Assembly: GCF_949987515.2 (NCBI RefSeq)
Contig: NC_082684.1
Location: forward strand, 16,545,701 to 16,609,700
From: Delphinus delphis
Lineage: Eukaryota > Chordata > Mammalia > Artiodactyla > Delphinidae
Length of the DNA: 64,000 nt
Direction: 5' to 3'
Part shown: positions 35,481-46,700 of the stretch, piece after piece
How the letters are laid out: each line of letters opens with the position of its first letter
Numbering within the stretch: position 1 is the first letter of the stretch
The notes under the pieces: generated by a model
Databases searched by the model: none
What the model saw: the letters and a program-made list of their open reading frames with translations, nothing else
Told to the model about the DNA's origin: nothing
Made by a program: the position numbers and the translations under genes

Positions 35481-38400
35481 ATGGTAATAGGAGCATACAT
35501 ATGGATAATTACCCTAAATGTGAATGGATTATATGCTCCAACCAAAAGGCACAGGCTTGTTGAATGGATACAAAAACAAGACCCATATATATGCTGTCTA
35601 CAAGAGACCCACTTCAGACCTATGGACACATACAGACTGAAAGTGAGGGGATGGAAAAGGATATTCCATTCAAATGGAAATCAAAAGAAAGCTGGAGTAG
35701 CAATACTCAGATAAAATAGACTTTATAATAAAGAATGTTACAAGAAACAAGGAAGGACACTACAAAATTTTCAGGGGATCAATCCAAGAAGAAGATATAA
35801 CAATTATAAATATATATCCACCCAACATAGGAGCACCTCAATACATAAGGCACTGCTAACAGCTCTAAAAGAGGAAATCAACAGTAACACAATAATAGTG
35901 GGGGACTTTAACACCTCACTTACATCAATGGACAGATCATCCAAAATGAAAATAAATAAGGGAACAGAAGCTTTAAATGACACAATAGACCAGATAGATT
36001 TAATTGATATTTAGAGGACATTCCATCCAAAAACAGCAGATTACACTTTCTTCTCAAGTGCACACAGAACATTCTCCAGGATAGATCACATCTTGGATCA
36101 AAAATTAAGCCTCAGTAAATTTAAGAAAATTGAAATCATATCAAGCATCTCTTCTGACCACAGCACTATGAGATTAGAAATGAATTACAGGGGCTTCCCT
36201 GGTGGCGCGGTGGTTGAAAGTCCGCCTGCCGATGCAGGGGACGCGGGTTTGTGCCCCGGTCCGGGAAGATCCCACATGCCACGGAGTGGCTGGGCCCGTG
36301 AACCATGGCCGCTGAACCTGCGCGTCCGGATCCTGTGCTCCGCAATGGGAGAGGCCACAGCAGTGAGAGGCCCGTGTACCGCAAAAAAAAAAAAAAAGAA
36401 AAGAAAGAAAAGAAATGAATTACAGAGAAAAAAAAAAACGTTAAAAAGCACAAACACATGGAGGCTAAACAATACATTACTAAATAACCAAGAGATCACT
36501 GAAGAAATCAAAGAGGAAATCAAAAAACACGTAGAGACAAATGATAATGAAAACATGATGATCCAAAACCTATGGGATGCAGCAAAAGCAGTTCTAAGAG
36601 AGGGGTTTATAGCTATACAAGCCTACCTCAAGAAACAAGAAAAATCTCAAATAAACAATCTAACCTTACACCTAAAGGAACTAGAGAAAGAAGAACAAAC
36701 AAAACCCAAAGTTAGCAGAAGGAAAGAAATCATAAAGATCAGAGGAGAAATAAATGAAATAGAAACAAAGAAAACAATAGCAAAAATCAATAAAACTAAG
36801 ACCTGGTTCTTTGAGAAGATAAACAAAATTGATAAACCATTAGCCAGACTCATCAAGAAAAAGAGGGAGAGGGCTCAAAGCAATAAAATTAGAAATGAAA
36901 AAGGAGAAGTTACAACAGACACCACAGAAATACAAAGCATCCTAAGAGACTACTACAAGCAACTCCATGCCAATAAAATGGACAACCTGGAAGAAATGGA
37001 CAAATTCTTAGAAAGGTATAACCTTCCAAGGAACCTTCCAGGAAGAAATAGAAAATATGAACATGTCAATCACAAGCAATGAAATTGAAACTGTGATTAA
37101 AAATCTTCCAACAAACAAAAGTCCAGGACCAGATGGCTTCACAGATGAATTCTATCAAACATTTAGAGAAGAGCTAACACCCATCCTTCTCAAACTCTTC
37201 CAAAAAACTGTGGAGAAAGGAACACTCCCAAACTCATTCTTTGAGGCCACCATCACCCTGATGCCAAAACCAGACAAAGATACTACAAAAAAAGAAAATT
37301 ACAGACCAATATCACTGATGAATATAGATGCAAAAATCCTCAACAAAATACTAGCAAACAGAATCCAACAGCACATTAAAAGGATCATACACCATGACCA
37401 ACTGGGATTTATCTCAGGGATGCAAGGATTCTTCAATATATGCAAATCAATCAATGTGATATACCATATTAACAAATTGATGAATAAAAACCATATGATC
37501 ATCTCAACAGATGCAGAAAAAGCTTTTGACAAAATTCAACACCAATTTATGATAAAAACTCTCCAGAAAGTGGGCATAGAGGGAACCTACCCCAACATAA
37601 TAAAGGCCATATACGACAAACCCACAGCAAAACTCATTCTCAATGGTGAAAAACTGAAAGCATTTCCTCTAAGATCAGGAACAAGACAAGGATGTCCACT
37701 CTCGCCGCTATTATTCAACATAGTTTTGGAAGTCCTAGCTACAGCAATCCGAGAAGAAAAAGAAATAAAAGGAATACAAATCGGAAAAGAAGTAAAGCTG
37801 TCACTGTTTGCAGATGACATGATTCTATACATGCAGAATCCTAAAGATGCCACCAGAAAACTACTAGAGCTAATCAATGAATTTGGTAAAGCTGCAGAAT
37901 ACAAAATTAATGCACAGAAATCTATTGCATTCCTATACACTAGTGATGAAAAATCTGAAAGGGAAATTAAGGAAACATTACCATTTACCATTGAAACAAA
38001 AAGAATAAAATACCTAGGAATAAACCTACCTAGAGAGACAAAAGACCTGTATGCAGAAAACTATAAGACACTGATGAAAGAAATTAAAGATGATACCAAC
38101 AGATGAGATATACCATATACCAGAGAGATATACCATGTTCTTGGATTGGAAGAATCAATATTGTGAAAATGACTATACTATCCAAAGCAATCTACAGATT
38201 TAATGCAATCCCTATCAAATTACCAATGGCATTTTTTACGGAACTAGAACAAAAAATCCTAAAGTTTGTGTGGAGACACAAAAGACCCCGAATAGCCAAA
38301 GCAGTCTTTAGGTAAAAAAATGGAGCTAGAGGAATCAGACTCCCTGACTTCAGACTATACTATAAAGCTACAGTAATCAAGACAATATGGTACTGGCACA

Positions 38401-39546
38401 AAAACAGAAACATAGATCAATGGAATGAGATAGAAAGCCCAGAGATAAACCCATGCACCTATGGTGAACTAATCTATGACAAAGGAGGCAAGGATATACA
38501 ATGGAGAAAAGACAGTCTGTTCAATAAGTGGTGCTGGGAAAACTGGACAGCTACATGTAAAAGAATGAAATTAGAACACTCCCTAACACCATACACAAAA
38601 ATAAACTCAAAATGGATCAGAGACCTAAATATAAGACCGGACACTGTAAAACTCTTAGAGTAAAACATAGGAAGAACACTCTTTGACATAAATCACAGCA
38701 AGATCTTTTTTGATCCACCTCCTAGAGTAATGGAAATAAAAACAAAAAAAACAAATGGGACCAATGAAATTTCAAAGCTTTTGCACAGCAAAGGAAACCA
38801 TAAACAAGAGGAAAAGACAACCCTCAGAATGGGAGAAAATATTTGCAAATGAATCAATGGACAAAGGATTAATCTCCAAAATATATAAACAGCTCATGCA
38901 GCTCAATATTTAAAAAACAAACAACCCAATCAAAAAATGGGCAGAAGACCTAAATAGACATTTCTCCAGAGAAGACATACAGATGGCCAAGAAGCACATG
39001 AAAAACTGCTCAACATCACTAATTATTAGAGAAATGCAAATCCAAACTACAATGAGGTATCACCTCACACCAGTTAGAATGGGCATCATCAGAAAATCTA
39101 CAAACAACAAATGCTGGAGAGGGTGGGGGAAAAGGGAACCCTCTTACACTGCTGGTGGGAATGTAAATTGATACATCCACTATGGAGAACAGTATGGAGG
39201 TTCCTTAAAAATCTAAAAATAGAATTACCATATGATCCAGCAATCCCACCACTGGGCATATACCCAGAGAAAACCATAATTCAAAAAGACACATGCACCC
39301 CAATGTTCATTGCAGCACTATTTACAATAGCCAGGTCATGGAAGCAACCTAAATGCCCATCGACAGATGAATGGATAAAGAAGTTGTGGTACATATATAC
39401 AATGGAATATTACTCAGCCATAAAAAAGGAATGGAAATGGGTCATTTGTTGAGACTTGGATGGATCTAGAGACTGTCATACAGAATGAAGTAAGTCAGAA
39501 AGAGAAAAACAAATATCATATATTAACGCATATATGTGGAACCTAG
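35481..39546 (+). pseudogene. L1 ORF2p pseudogene (endonuclease-reverse transcriptase)
   Basis: ORF2p nicks target DNA and reverse-transcribes L1 RNA. The APE-type endonuclease starts at 35481 (TLNVNGL; QETHF at 35601-35615) and is broken by a stop at 35712-35714. The catalytic SDH survives at 36153-36161. A CHR SINE interrupts at 36191-36410. The reverse transcriptase core is open from 37057 to 38106, with the active-site FADD at 37807-37818. Frames break near 37040, 38106, 38315, 38660 and 39130. The cysteine-containing C-terminal region is still readable near 39108-39300. The stop analogous to the normal end is at 39544-39546. Confidence 0.92.
36191..36410 (+). mobile_element. CHR-type SINE inside L1 ORF2
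   Basis: Full-length sense SINE with head 'gggcttccctggtggc', tail 'aggcccgtgtaccgc' and an A-rich tail with G interruptions. The 15-bp TSD 'agaaatgaattacag' sits at 36176-36190 and 36411-36425. The insertion postdates the L1 and is oriented with it. Confidence 0.97.
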
Positions 39547-39734
39547 AAAAATGGTACAGATGAACTGGTTTGCAGGGCAGAAATAGAGACACAGATGTAG
39601 AGAAGAAACATATGGACACCAAGGGGGGAAAGGGGCGTGGGGGTGGGAGTGGGGGTGTTATGAATTGGGCAATTGGGATTGACATGTATACACTGATGTG
39701 TATAAAATTGATGACTAATAAGAACCTGCTGTAT

Positions 39735-39736
<2 letters not shown>

Positions 39737-39770
<34 letters not shown>
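39737..39770. repeat. (TA)n microsatellite at L1 tail
   Basis: About 34 bp of TA directly after the L1 end 'gctgtataaaa', probably grown from the A-rich tail. Confidence 0.95.
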
Positions 39771-39775
<5 letters not shown>

Positions 39776-39785
39776 CAAGTCATCC

Positions 39786-41549
39786 AATGATGGAATGACT
39801 CAGTTGATTGTATGACTGATTTGACCAATAACAGAATGATGTGAGTAACAAAGATATCTGTAAGTCATTTTATTTATAGGAAATTTGTAAATTCTAAGAA
39901 CTATTCTGAAGACTGATCATGAAGTTATCTTGCTTACTTGGTGAATTTAGATCTATTTTTAACAAATCACAAACCTGTATAGAGATAGTACACATTCTGA
40001 GTGATTTAAAAAGAGCTTTCTTATGTGATTATTTAGGTGATTTTTCCCTTTACTTATTGAATGTTTGTATGTGCGTCTGTATGTTGTATGTGCATTTGTA
40101 TGTGAGCATGCACATGTGTTGGGAAATATAAGTAAGAATTTAATACATTTATTCTACAGGAAGCTTTGAAGAGACAGAGCATCTCAAATTTTCAATTTCG
40201 AGCATAAATACATTTTATAGATAATATATTGTTTCAGGGAGTAGAACAGATATTCTTTTTTTGGTGATTACATATTGATTTTCTTTTGTCTATAACAATT
40301 TACTTTATTGCTTACATTTAAATAAATGTTAAATCAATAATAGGTTATACAACCATATAGTGGATATATGTATAGAGACATTATTCAGAATACATGCCCT
40401 GGTCAGAACGGAGACTTGTAGAAATACTCACTTTAGATGACTCTTATAAGAGCAGAAATGTGAAGAAATAAAATGATCTTACACTGCATCCTCAATGCTC
40501 AACTTTTACAATTCATTTTTGTGATCTAACTTTTAAATAGGACAACCTAAGGCAATTGTAGTTTTTTTCAAATTTTATAATGGATAACATTCATGGTCAA
40601 ATTTTGAGATAGAGAATTAGTAATGTTAATTATGAGTCCTGACTCTGGTATTGACCTCTTTCTTTTTGAAAATTATTTGACCCTTGTAACTTTCAAAATT
40701 CAAAATAGAAATATGTCTGTTTTTGACCACATCATGATATGTAATTTAAATCAAACAAGACAAAATACCTTGAGAACATATATATAGGAATGAAAATATC
40801 TACTACTTAAGTGTTTTTAGAGTATCTTTCCTGATTTGGACAGAAACAGAATAGTTCCTAAAGAACAGAAATACTAGACCATATTTGATGGCTTTTCTTC
40901 CTTTTTATGTTTATGTGCATTTCAGCTCTTTGAAAATCCCAGTGACTCTGATCCTTATTTTTCTCAGTGACTTTTATGCACAATACAGGATGCTCTTTGT
41001 AAAGTGTGAAATTAATGTCTTATCCATGTAACAAATGGAAATGAAAGATTGTTATGTATCCATAATGTTGGTTTATTTTTAAAATGCTGAAATATTGATT
41101 TTTTTCTACACAGTGGTACTTCTTTTTGCACATTTCACATGTATTATTTTATGTGATACAGCAGCCACAAAAGGTACACAGAACAAGAAATAATTTTTCC
41201 AATGAAAGAAGAAACTGAAACTCAGTGATGGCAAGCTAAAAGTTAGATGATTGCTAGGTCCCTGGTAAAGGTTAAAGATGGCATTAGGATTCCTAATTCT
41301 GTGTACTTTCCACTGTCACACATTCATTTGTCAGTTAATGAGAATCTGTGTCAGTGTTAATCAATTATACAAAGGTAGATAAGCTGGGGCAGTAATAAAC
41401 TAGTTGGGAAGACAGACAGGAGAAAGATATAAAAATACAAACAAGTGTTGCAAGAGATTCATAACTAGGTGTTGGTGGAGTCAGGGAAAGCTTTACTGAG
41501 AGAGTGATGTTCCAGGGATTCTTGAAGAATTCCAAGAATATGGGGATAA
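39786..41549. other. Unique AT-rich DNA, no gene seen
   Basis: About 1.8 kb with no recognised family or exon. Confidence 0.5.
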
Positions 41550-41967
41550 ACTTTGATTCTTTCTGCCTCACTCACATGCCCAATCTATCAACAAATCCCA
41601 GCAAGTCTGTCCCCAAATATACATGGAATCCAAGCATTTCTCTCCACCAAGTCTATTATTCTAGTCCAGATCATCACAAATTCTGCCCTGGAGGCTCAGC
41701 CTCCTCTCTCACATCTCCTATTGTCATTTGACATCAATGGTTCTTAATAACAGTTACTGTGACAACAATGTGAATCAGGTCCCCCTGCTCCATGTAATTC
41801 TTCAGTGGTTTTCATCACTTGTAAGCTATGGTCCTAGTCCTCATCATGGCTCCAGAGCCCTGCTCCATCGCCTCTGCTACCTTTGCATCCTCATGCTGCA
41901 CCATGTTCCTCCTAGCTCCTCCTTCAACCAAACTGCTTTCTTTCCATCCTTCAAAATGTGGAGACTG
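41550..41967 (+). repeat. L2 LINE, left part
   Basis: 'agtccagatcatcacaaatt', 'aattcttcagtggttttcat', 'catcgcctctgctacctttg' and 'ctcctccttcaaccaaactg' follow the L2 3' region in order. It resumes at 42674 after a nested insertion. Confidence 0.7.
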
Positions 41968-41987
41968 AATGTAATGATCAATTTTTT

Positions 41988-42195
41988 TATTTATTTATTT
42001 TTGCGGTATGCGGGCCTCTCACTGTTGTGGCCTCTCCCGTTGCGGAGCACAGGCTCCGGACACGCAGGCTCAGCGGCCATGGCTCACGGGCCCAGCCACT
42101 CCGCGGCATGTGGGATCTTCCCGGACCGGGGCACGAACCCATGTTCCCTGCATCGGCAGGCAGACTCTCAACCACTGCGCCACCAGGGAAGCCCC
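41988..42195 (-). mobile_element. CHR-type SINE, antisense
   Basis: An 18-bp TSD ('tgtaatgatcaatttttt') at 41970-41987 and 42196-42213 brackets it. The TTTA-type A tail is at the left, the head 'ccaccagggaagcccc' at the right. It sits inside the unnamed repeat, itself inside L2. Confidence 0.97.
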
Positions 42196-42555
42196 TGTAA
42201 TGATCAATTTTTTGTGTCAACCTGACTGGGCCATGGTGCCTAGATATTTGGTCAAATATTATTCTGGATGTTTGTGTTTGGATATTTTCTTGATGAGATT
42301 AACATTTCAATCAGTGGACTTTGAGTAAAAGAGATTACCCTTCATAATGTGGGTGGGCCTCATCCAATCAGTTAAAGGTCTTAAACAGAACAAAGTCTGA
42401 CCTCCCCTGAGCAAGAAGGAATTCTGCCAGCAGGCTGCCTTCAGATTTGAGCTCCCACACTGATTCTTCCTTGAGTCTGTAGCCTGCTATAACGCTCTGC
42501 AGATCTCAGACTCACTAAGCCTTCACAGCTGAATGGGCCAATTCCTTAAAATCCA

Positions 42556-42580
42556 TCTCTCTCTCTCTCTCTCTCTTTCT

Positions 42581-42626
<46 letters not shown>
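42556..42626. repeat. (CT)n then (CA)n compound microsatellite
   Basis: (CT)11 at 42556-42577 and (AC)22 at 42583-42626, within the unnamed repeat copy 1. Confidence 0.95.
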
Positions 42627-42628
<2 letters not shown>

Positions 42629-42673
42629 GTTAATCTTGTTAGTTCTGTGTCTCTGGGGAACTCTGACTAATGT

Positions 42674-42910
42674 ACACCCCAAGGTCTTCACATGTGCTGC
42701 TCTTACCCTGGAAAACTCTTCATCTTTTGGGTTTCACCTTAAATTTCATTTATGCAGAAATGCTTTCCCTGACCTGAACACAATGAGATCTCTCTTTTTT
42801 AAAAAATTCACTTTTATAATACGTTTTTCCTTTGCTTCATAGTGATGTGACAGTTCGTAATCATATATTTATTGGTGTAATTATTTTTTAATAGCTGTAT
42901 CTCACATTAA
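42674..42910 (+). repeat. L2 LINE, right part
   Basis: 'aaggtcttcacatgtgctgc', 'ctggaaaactcttcatcttt', 'atgctttccctgacctg' continue the L2 order from 41967. Confidence 0.7.
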
Positions 42911-43164
42911 CACGGAATTTCTCAACCTGTGTTTTATCATCACCCTCTAAGGAGCCTTTGTCAACATTTTTTCCTAATCACCTGCCACCACAAATATGCT
43001 ATCCATCTGTTTATGTACTGTATGTATATGTGTGCTACGTACATAAAAAGAGTAAGGTTTTGTTTATTTTGCCCCAAGAGCCATTTTTCAACCCATAGGG
43101 GGAGACACAGGCCCTGTAGAGAATGCATGCACTACAGGGTAACCTCCACAACAGTCAGGGAATT

Positions 43165-43262
43165 GCTTCTTCCATTCCCCTCTGTACACCCAACACTGGG
43201 CCTGATGCTGCAACATAGTAAGTGCTCAATAAACTTGTGTTGAATGAATTGAATAAATGAAT
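43165..43262 (+). repeat. L2 LINE 3' terminus
   Basis: 'tgtacacccaacactgggcc', 'catagtaagtgctcaataaa' and 'gtgttgaatgaattgaataa' are the characteristic L2 end. Confidence 0.7.
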
Positions 43263-43309
43263 TGGCTGCCTGGGAAAAGCATTCTGGGGACAGCATGGCT
43301 GGGTACGCT

Positions 43310-43480
43310 TTCTGGATTTACACTTGTGACCTCAGACAAATTTCCTAAGCCTCATTTCTTCATTTTTAAAGACAGAATAGTAACAGTTCCTAAATCACAG
43401 CGTGCTATGAGGACTAAACAAGATAATGTATGTAAAGTGCTCAGTAAAGTACCTAGTGTAGTCAGTGCTAAATAACATGT
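43310..43480 (+). repeat. MIR fragment
   Basis: 'cttgtgacctcagacaaatt', 'aagcctcatttcttcatttt', 'gctatgaggactaaacaaga' and 'tgtaaagtgctcagtaaag' follow MIR, sense strand. Confidence 0.75.
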
Positions 43481-43528
43481 AAAGAAAAAGAGCTACCTTT
43501 GCCAGGTGGGGTGGTGTGTACATGTGCA

Positions 43529-43550
43529 TGAGAGAGAGAGAGAGAGAGAA
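43529..43550. repeat. (GA)n run
   Basis: Short GA dinucleotide run of about 22 bp. Confidence 0.9.
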
Positions 43551-43974
43551 AGGTAAGGGGTGAAAAGACTGTTATGATCCACACCATCTTTGTCATATTT
43601 CCCCTAATCTAGAGTTATAAAGCACATTGTTTTCAGCCAATCACCCTGAGTAAATACCTGGATTTTCAAAAATGATACGCTTAGGACTCAGCTGTGTTGA
43701 ATATTGCTAATCATCTGTGGAAGAAATCAACCTGCTGAGGGAATAAGAGAGCAATTGAGCGAGATCTGGGAGGAATTCTCACACTGAACGATCCCCGGCA
43801 AGGCTCTCAGTCACTCCCATTCTGTTTTTTCTTCTGTAAAATTGTGATAATAAAAGTAGCTGCCTTCCTGATTTAGATAAGGAGGAAATTAAAATCTCTT
43901 TGTAGAAGTAAGGCATATTTGCATTTGTGATAACATGATTACCTAATAGGCAATTGCTCAAAGTGCCAGCATTG
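43551..43974. other. Unique DNA, no gene seen
   Basis: No recognised family. Confidence 0.5.
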
Positions 43975-44125
43975 TGCTGGATTGATGGAGAAGCATCAAT
44001 TTAATTAATCCTCACCATACCCTGTAAGGAAGGTGCTATCATTGCATGTTACAGTTGAGGAAACTGAGACAGGGGCAGATTTATTTCCTTGCTCAATATC
44101 ACATAGTCAGCAAAGGACAGAATCG
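43975..44125 (-). repeat. MIR fragment, antisense
   Basis: 'aattaatcctcaccataccc', 'cagttgaggaaactgagaca' and 'gctcaatatcacatagtcag' follow reverse-complement MIR. Confidence 0.75.
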
Positions 44126-44214
44126 ATTCTTCCCTGGAGGGGCTGGGGGTACTCTATGCCAGGGCCCACCTTGAAAATCACTGTTCTTGGCTCTGACTCC
44201 AACCAACAATCGTT

Positions 44215-44350
44215 GGGATCTTACCATGTTACAGCCGTTTGGCTAACTGTTTTACATTTTTAAAAAAATGTATCCCACTCAGCAACTTTATGAAGTAGGT
44301 ACTCATATTAATTTCTGTATTACAGACAAAAAAACTGAGATTTAGGAATA
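44215..44350 (-). repeat. MIR fragment, antisense
   Basis: 'ggctaactgttttacattt', 'cagcaactttatgaagtagg' and 'attacagacaaaaaaactga' follow reverse-complement MIR; separate from the preceding copy. Confidence 0.65.
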
Positions 44351-44352
44351 TG

Positions 44353-44840
44353 ATGGTTAATTTTATCTGTCAACTTGGCTGGGCTAGTGGGTGCCCAAAT
44401 ACTCAGTTATTTTGGGTGTTCTGCAAGGGAGTTTTGGATGAGGTTAACATTTGAATAGATGGGTTGAGTAAAGCAAGTCGCTCTCCCCCATGTGGGCCTT
44501 ATCCTATCAGATGAAGGCCTGAATAAAACAAAAAGACCCTCCCCAGAGGAAGAGAGAATTCCTCTTGCCTAACTGCCTTCAAACTGGGACATAAACTTTC
44601 CTGCCTTTAGACTTGAACTGAAACATCAGCTCTTCCTGAGTCTGAAGCCTGCTGGCCTTTGGGCTGGAGCTGTATACTATTGGGTCCTCTGGTTCTTTGA
44701 ATTTCAGACTTAGACAGGAACACATCACTGGTTCTCCTAGGACTCTAGCTTGTTGACTCAGCCTGTGGATCATGTCAGCCTCCATAATTGCATGAGCCAG
44801 TTCCTTAAAACAAATCTCCTTCTATATACACAGAAATCTC

Positions 44841-44900
<60 letters not shown>
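44353..44900 (+). repeat. Mid-repetitive element of unnamed family (copy 2)
   Basis: 'ggttaattttatctgtcaac', 'tgaggttaacatttgaatag', 'catgtgggccttatcctatc' and 'atgagccagttccttaaaac' align in order with copy 1 at 41968-42673. Its right end is replaced by a (TA)n run and an L1 insertion. Confidence 0.65.
44843..44900. repeat. (TA)n microsatellite
   Basis: About 58 bp of alternating T and A, at the equivalent place in the repeat where copy 1 carries (CT)n/(CA)n. Confidence 0.95.
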
Positions 44901-44901
<1 letters not shown>

Positions 44902-45555
44902 CTAAAAATCAAATAAAGATGAGGAGGACCATAATCCCACTCCTGGGCACATCCCCAGAGAAAAGCGTAATTCAAAAAGACACATGCACCCCAGTGTTCA
45001 TTGCAGCACTGTTTACAATAGCCAGAACATGGAAGCAACCTAAATGTCCATCAACAGAGGAATGGATAAAGAAGATGTGGCACATATATACAATGGAATA
45101 CTATTCAGCCATAAAAAGGAACAAAATTGTACCATTTGCAGAGACGTGGATGGGCCTAGAGATGGTCATACAGAGTGAAGTAAGTCAGAAAGAGAAAAAC
45201 AAATATCATATGATATCGCTTATATGTGGAATCTAGAAAAATGGTACAGATGAACTTATTTGCAAAGCAGAAATAGAGACACAGATGTAGAGAACAAACG
45301 TATGGATACCAAGGGGGGAAGAGAGGGTGGAATGAATTGGGAGATTGGGATTGACATAGATACGCTACTATGTATAAAATAGATAACTAATGAGAACCTA
45401 CTGTATAACACAGGGAACTCTACTCAGTGCTCTGTAGTGATCTAAACGGGAAGGAAATCCAAAAAGGAGGGGATATATGTATATTATAGCTGATTCACTT
45501 TGCTGTACAGCAGAAGCTAACACATTGTAAAGCAACTATTCTCCCATAAAAGTTA
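44901..45555 (+). mobile_element. 5'-truncated L1 (ORF2 end and 3' UTR)
   Basis: Encodes the last part of ORF2p (YSAIK, EVSQKEK; stop at 45234-45236), followed by a 3' UTR 'gagaacctactgtataacac' and ending 'gcaactattctcccataaaa' with a short A tail. The ORF2 segment from 44919 is open for 105 codons but has no activity. The 3' UTR is a third type, distinct from those at 28.5 and 33.6 kb. Confidence 0.88.
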
Positions 45556-45593
45556 AAAAAAAGAGATATATTTCTCCTTTAAAAAACACTCTA

Positions 45594-45802
45594 GGGCTTC
45601 CCTGGTGGCACAGTGGTTGAGAGTCCACCTGACGATGCAGGGGACACGGGTTCGTGCCCCAGTCTGGGAAGATCCCACATGCCGCGGAGCGGCTGGGCCT
45701 GTGAGCCATGGCCACTGAGCCTGCGTGTCCGGAGCCTGTGCTCCGTAATGGGAGAGGCCACAACAGTGAGAGGCCCGCGAACCACAAAAAAAAAAAAAAA
45801 AA
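45594..45802 (+). mobile_element. CHR-type SINE
   Basis: Full-length sense copy from 'gggcttccctggtggcac' to an A run at 45786-45802. No clear TSD was found. It lies just after the A tail of the L1 at 44901-45555. Confidence 0.95.
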
Positions 45803-46476
45803 GGCACATGTATATATACACACATGTATGTATATATACATGTGTGTATTATATAAAATATGTGTCTATAGAGAAACATACATATGTATTTATATATAGG
45901 TTTTTATAATAAAAATACAATATTCTCCAAACTTTTTATTCTCCTTTCACCTACATTAAAGCAGGAAAGATGTACTTGGGAAACAAAGATGGCAAGTCTA
46001 GTTATGTGATATTTATGTTTTATTTCATCCACTGTAAGAAAAATGTTTGGTTGTTAATGTCTCTTTTCAGTGTATATTATCAGTCATTTCTGAAGAATGT
46101 TCTCTCAGAGAGCTCATCCTTTAAAATAAGAAGTAAAAACACAAACAAGAGTGGTATTAATGGCAAGGAGATAGTGCTTACCTCATACATTACCTTGTTT
46201 ACAGAAGTTCCAGAGCTAGATTTTATCTGTCAAGAAAGCAAAAATGCAAACAGAAAAAAATGGTTTGCCATCAAACTGACAAGTTCAAATCAGTAGTGTC
46301 ATATCAAGGAGTAATTGGCCCTTCAATGTATTGTCAGAAAAAAGCTTTAAATAGTTGATACTGTCAACTTCCCTGACAATGGTCATCTGTCTTAACACAA
46401 ATAAAGTATAGAGTCATTTGCTTACTTCCATAGTTTGTCCCACAGTTTTTTGTTTGTTTATTTGATTTGTTGTTTG
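45803..46476. other. AT-rich DNA with palindrome, no gene
   Basis: 45805-45844 holds a perfect 14-bp inverted repeat with a 12-base spacer. An open frame at 45970-46296 (109 codons) has no recognisable domain. Confidence 0.5.
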
Positions 46477-46700
46477 TTTTTTTTTTTTTTTGCGGTACGC
46501 GGGCCTCTCACCGTTGTGGCCTCTCCCGTCGCGGAGCACAGGCTCCGGATGTGCTTCTGCTGTACAGCAAAGTGAATCAGCTATACATATACATATATCC
46601 CCTCTTTTTTGGATTTCCTTCCCGGTCCGGGAAGATCCCACATGCCGCGGAGCGGCTGGGCCCGTGAGCCATGGCCGCTGAGCCTGCACGTCCGGAGCCT
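46477..46700 (-). mobile_element. Rearranged CHR SINE / L1 / inverted CHR SINE mosaic
   Basis: Three joined pieces. 46477-46554 is an antisense 3' half of a CHR SINE with its T run. 46553-46624 is antisense L1 3' UTR, matching the same segment of the L1 at 45447-45518. 46621-46700 is a sense middle part of a CHR SINE. The joints share 2 bases ('gc') and 4 bases ('cccg'). The two SINE parts overlap by about 14 bases in opposite orientation. Confidence 0.9.

Larger units (their letters stand above)
33453..39785 (+). mobile_element. Near full-length, inactive L1 retrotransposon
   Basis: Probable TSD: 'tattattcaagtatcc' at 33453-33468 and 'tattattcaagtcatcc' at 39769-39785 (one-base indel). L1 proper appears to start near 33613 ('ggggattggaaccaagatgg') with a roughly 900-bp 5' UTR, then ORF1 (34524-35422), ORF2 (35481-39546) and a short 3' UTR ending 'aagaacctgctgtata' before a (TA)n tail. 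The 3' end resembles young artiodactyl L1s. Several frameshifts and stops plus a SINE in ORF2 make it non-autonomous. Confidence 0.9.
41968..42673 (+). repeat. Mid-repetitive element of unnamed family (copy 1)
   Basis: After removing the SINE at 41988-42195, the sequence reads 'gtgtcaacctgactgggcca', 'gattaacatttcaatcagtg', 'gtgggtgggcctcatccaat' and ends 'tctctggggaactctgacta'. A second copy lies at 44353-44900. I recognise it as a common mammalian interspersed repeat but am not sure of its name. It carries (CT)n and (CA)n runs near its right end. Confidence 0.6.

Noticed and set aside
36093..37082. A possible 329-codon gene
   Set aside because: It is L1 ORF2 sequence with a CHR SINE read through by chance; the initial ATG is internal to ORF2.
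37057..38106. 349-codon reverse transcriptase frame as a domesticated gene
   Set aside because: It starts and stops at frameshifts of a dead L1, and the flanking ORF2 domains are present but broken. There is no sign of independent selection.
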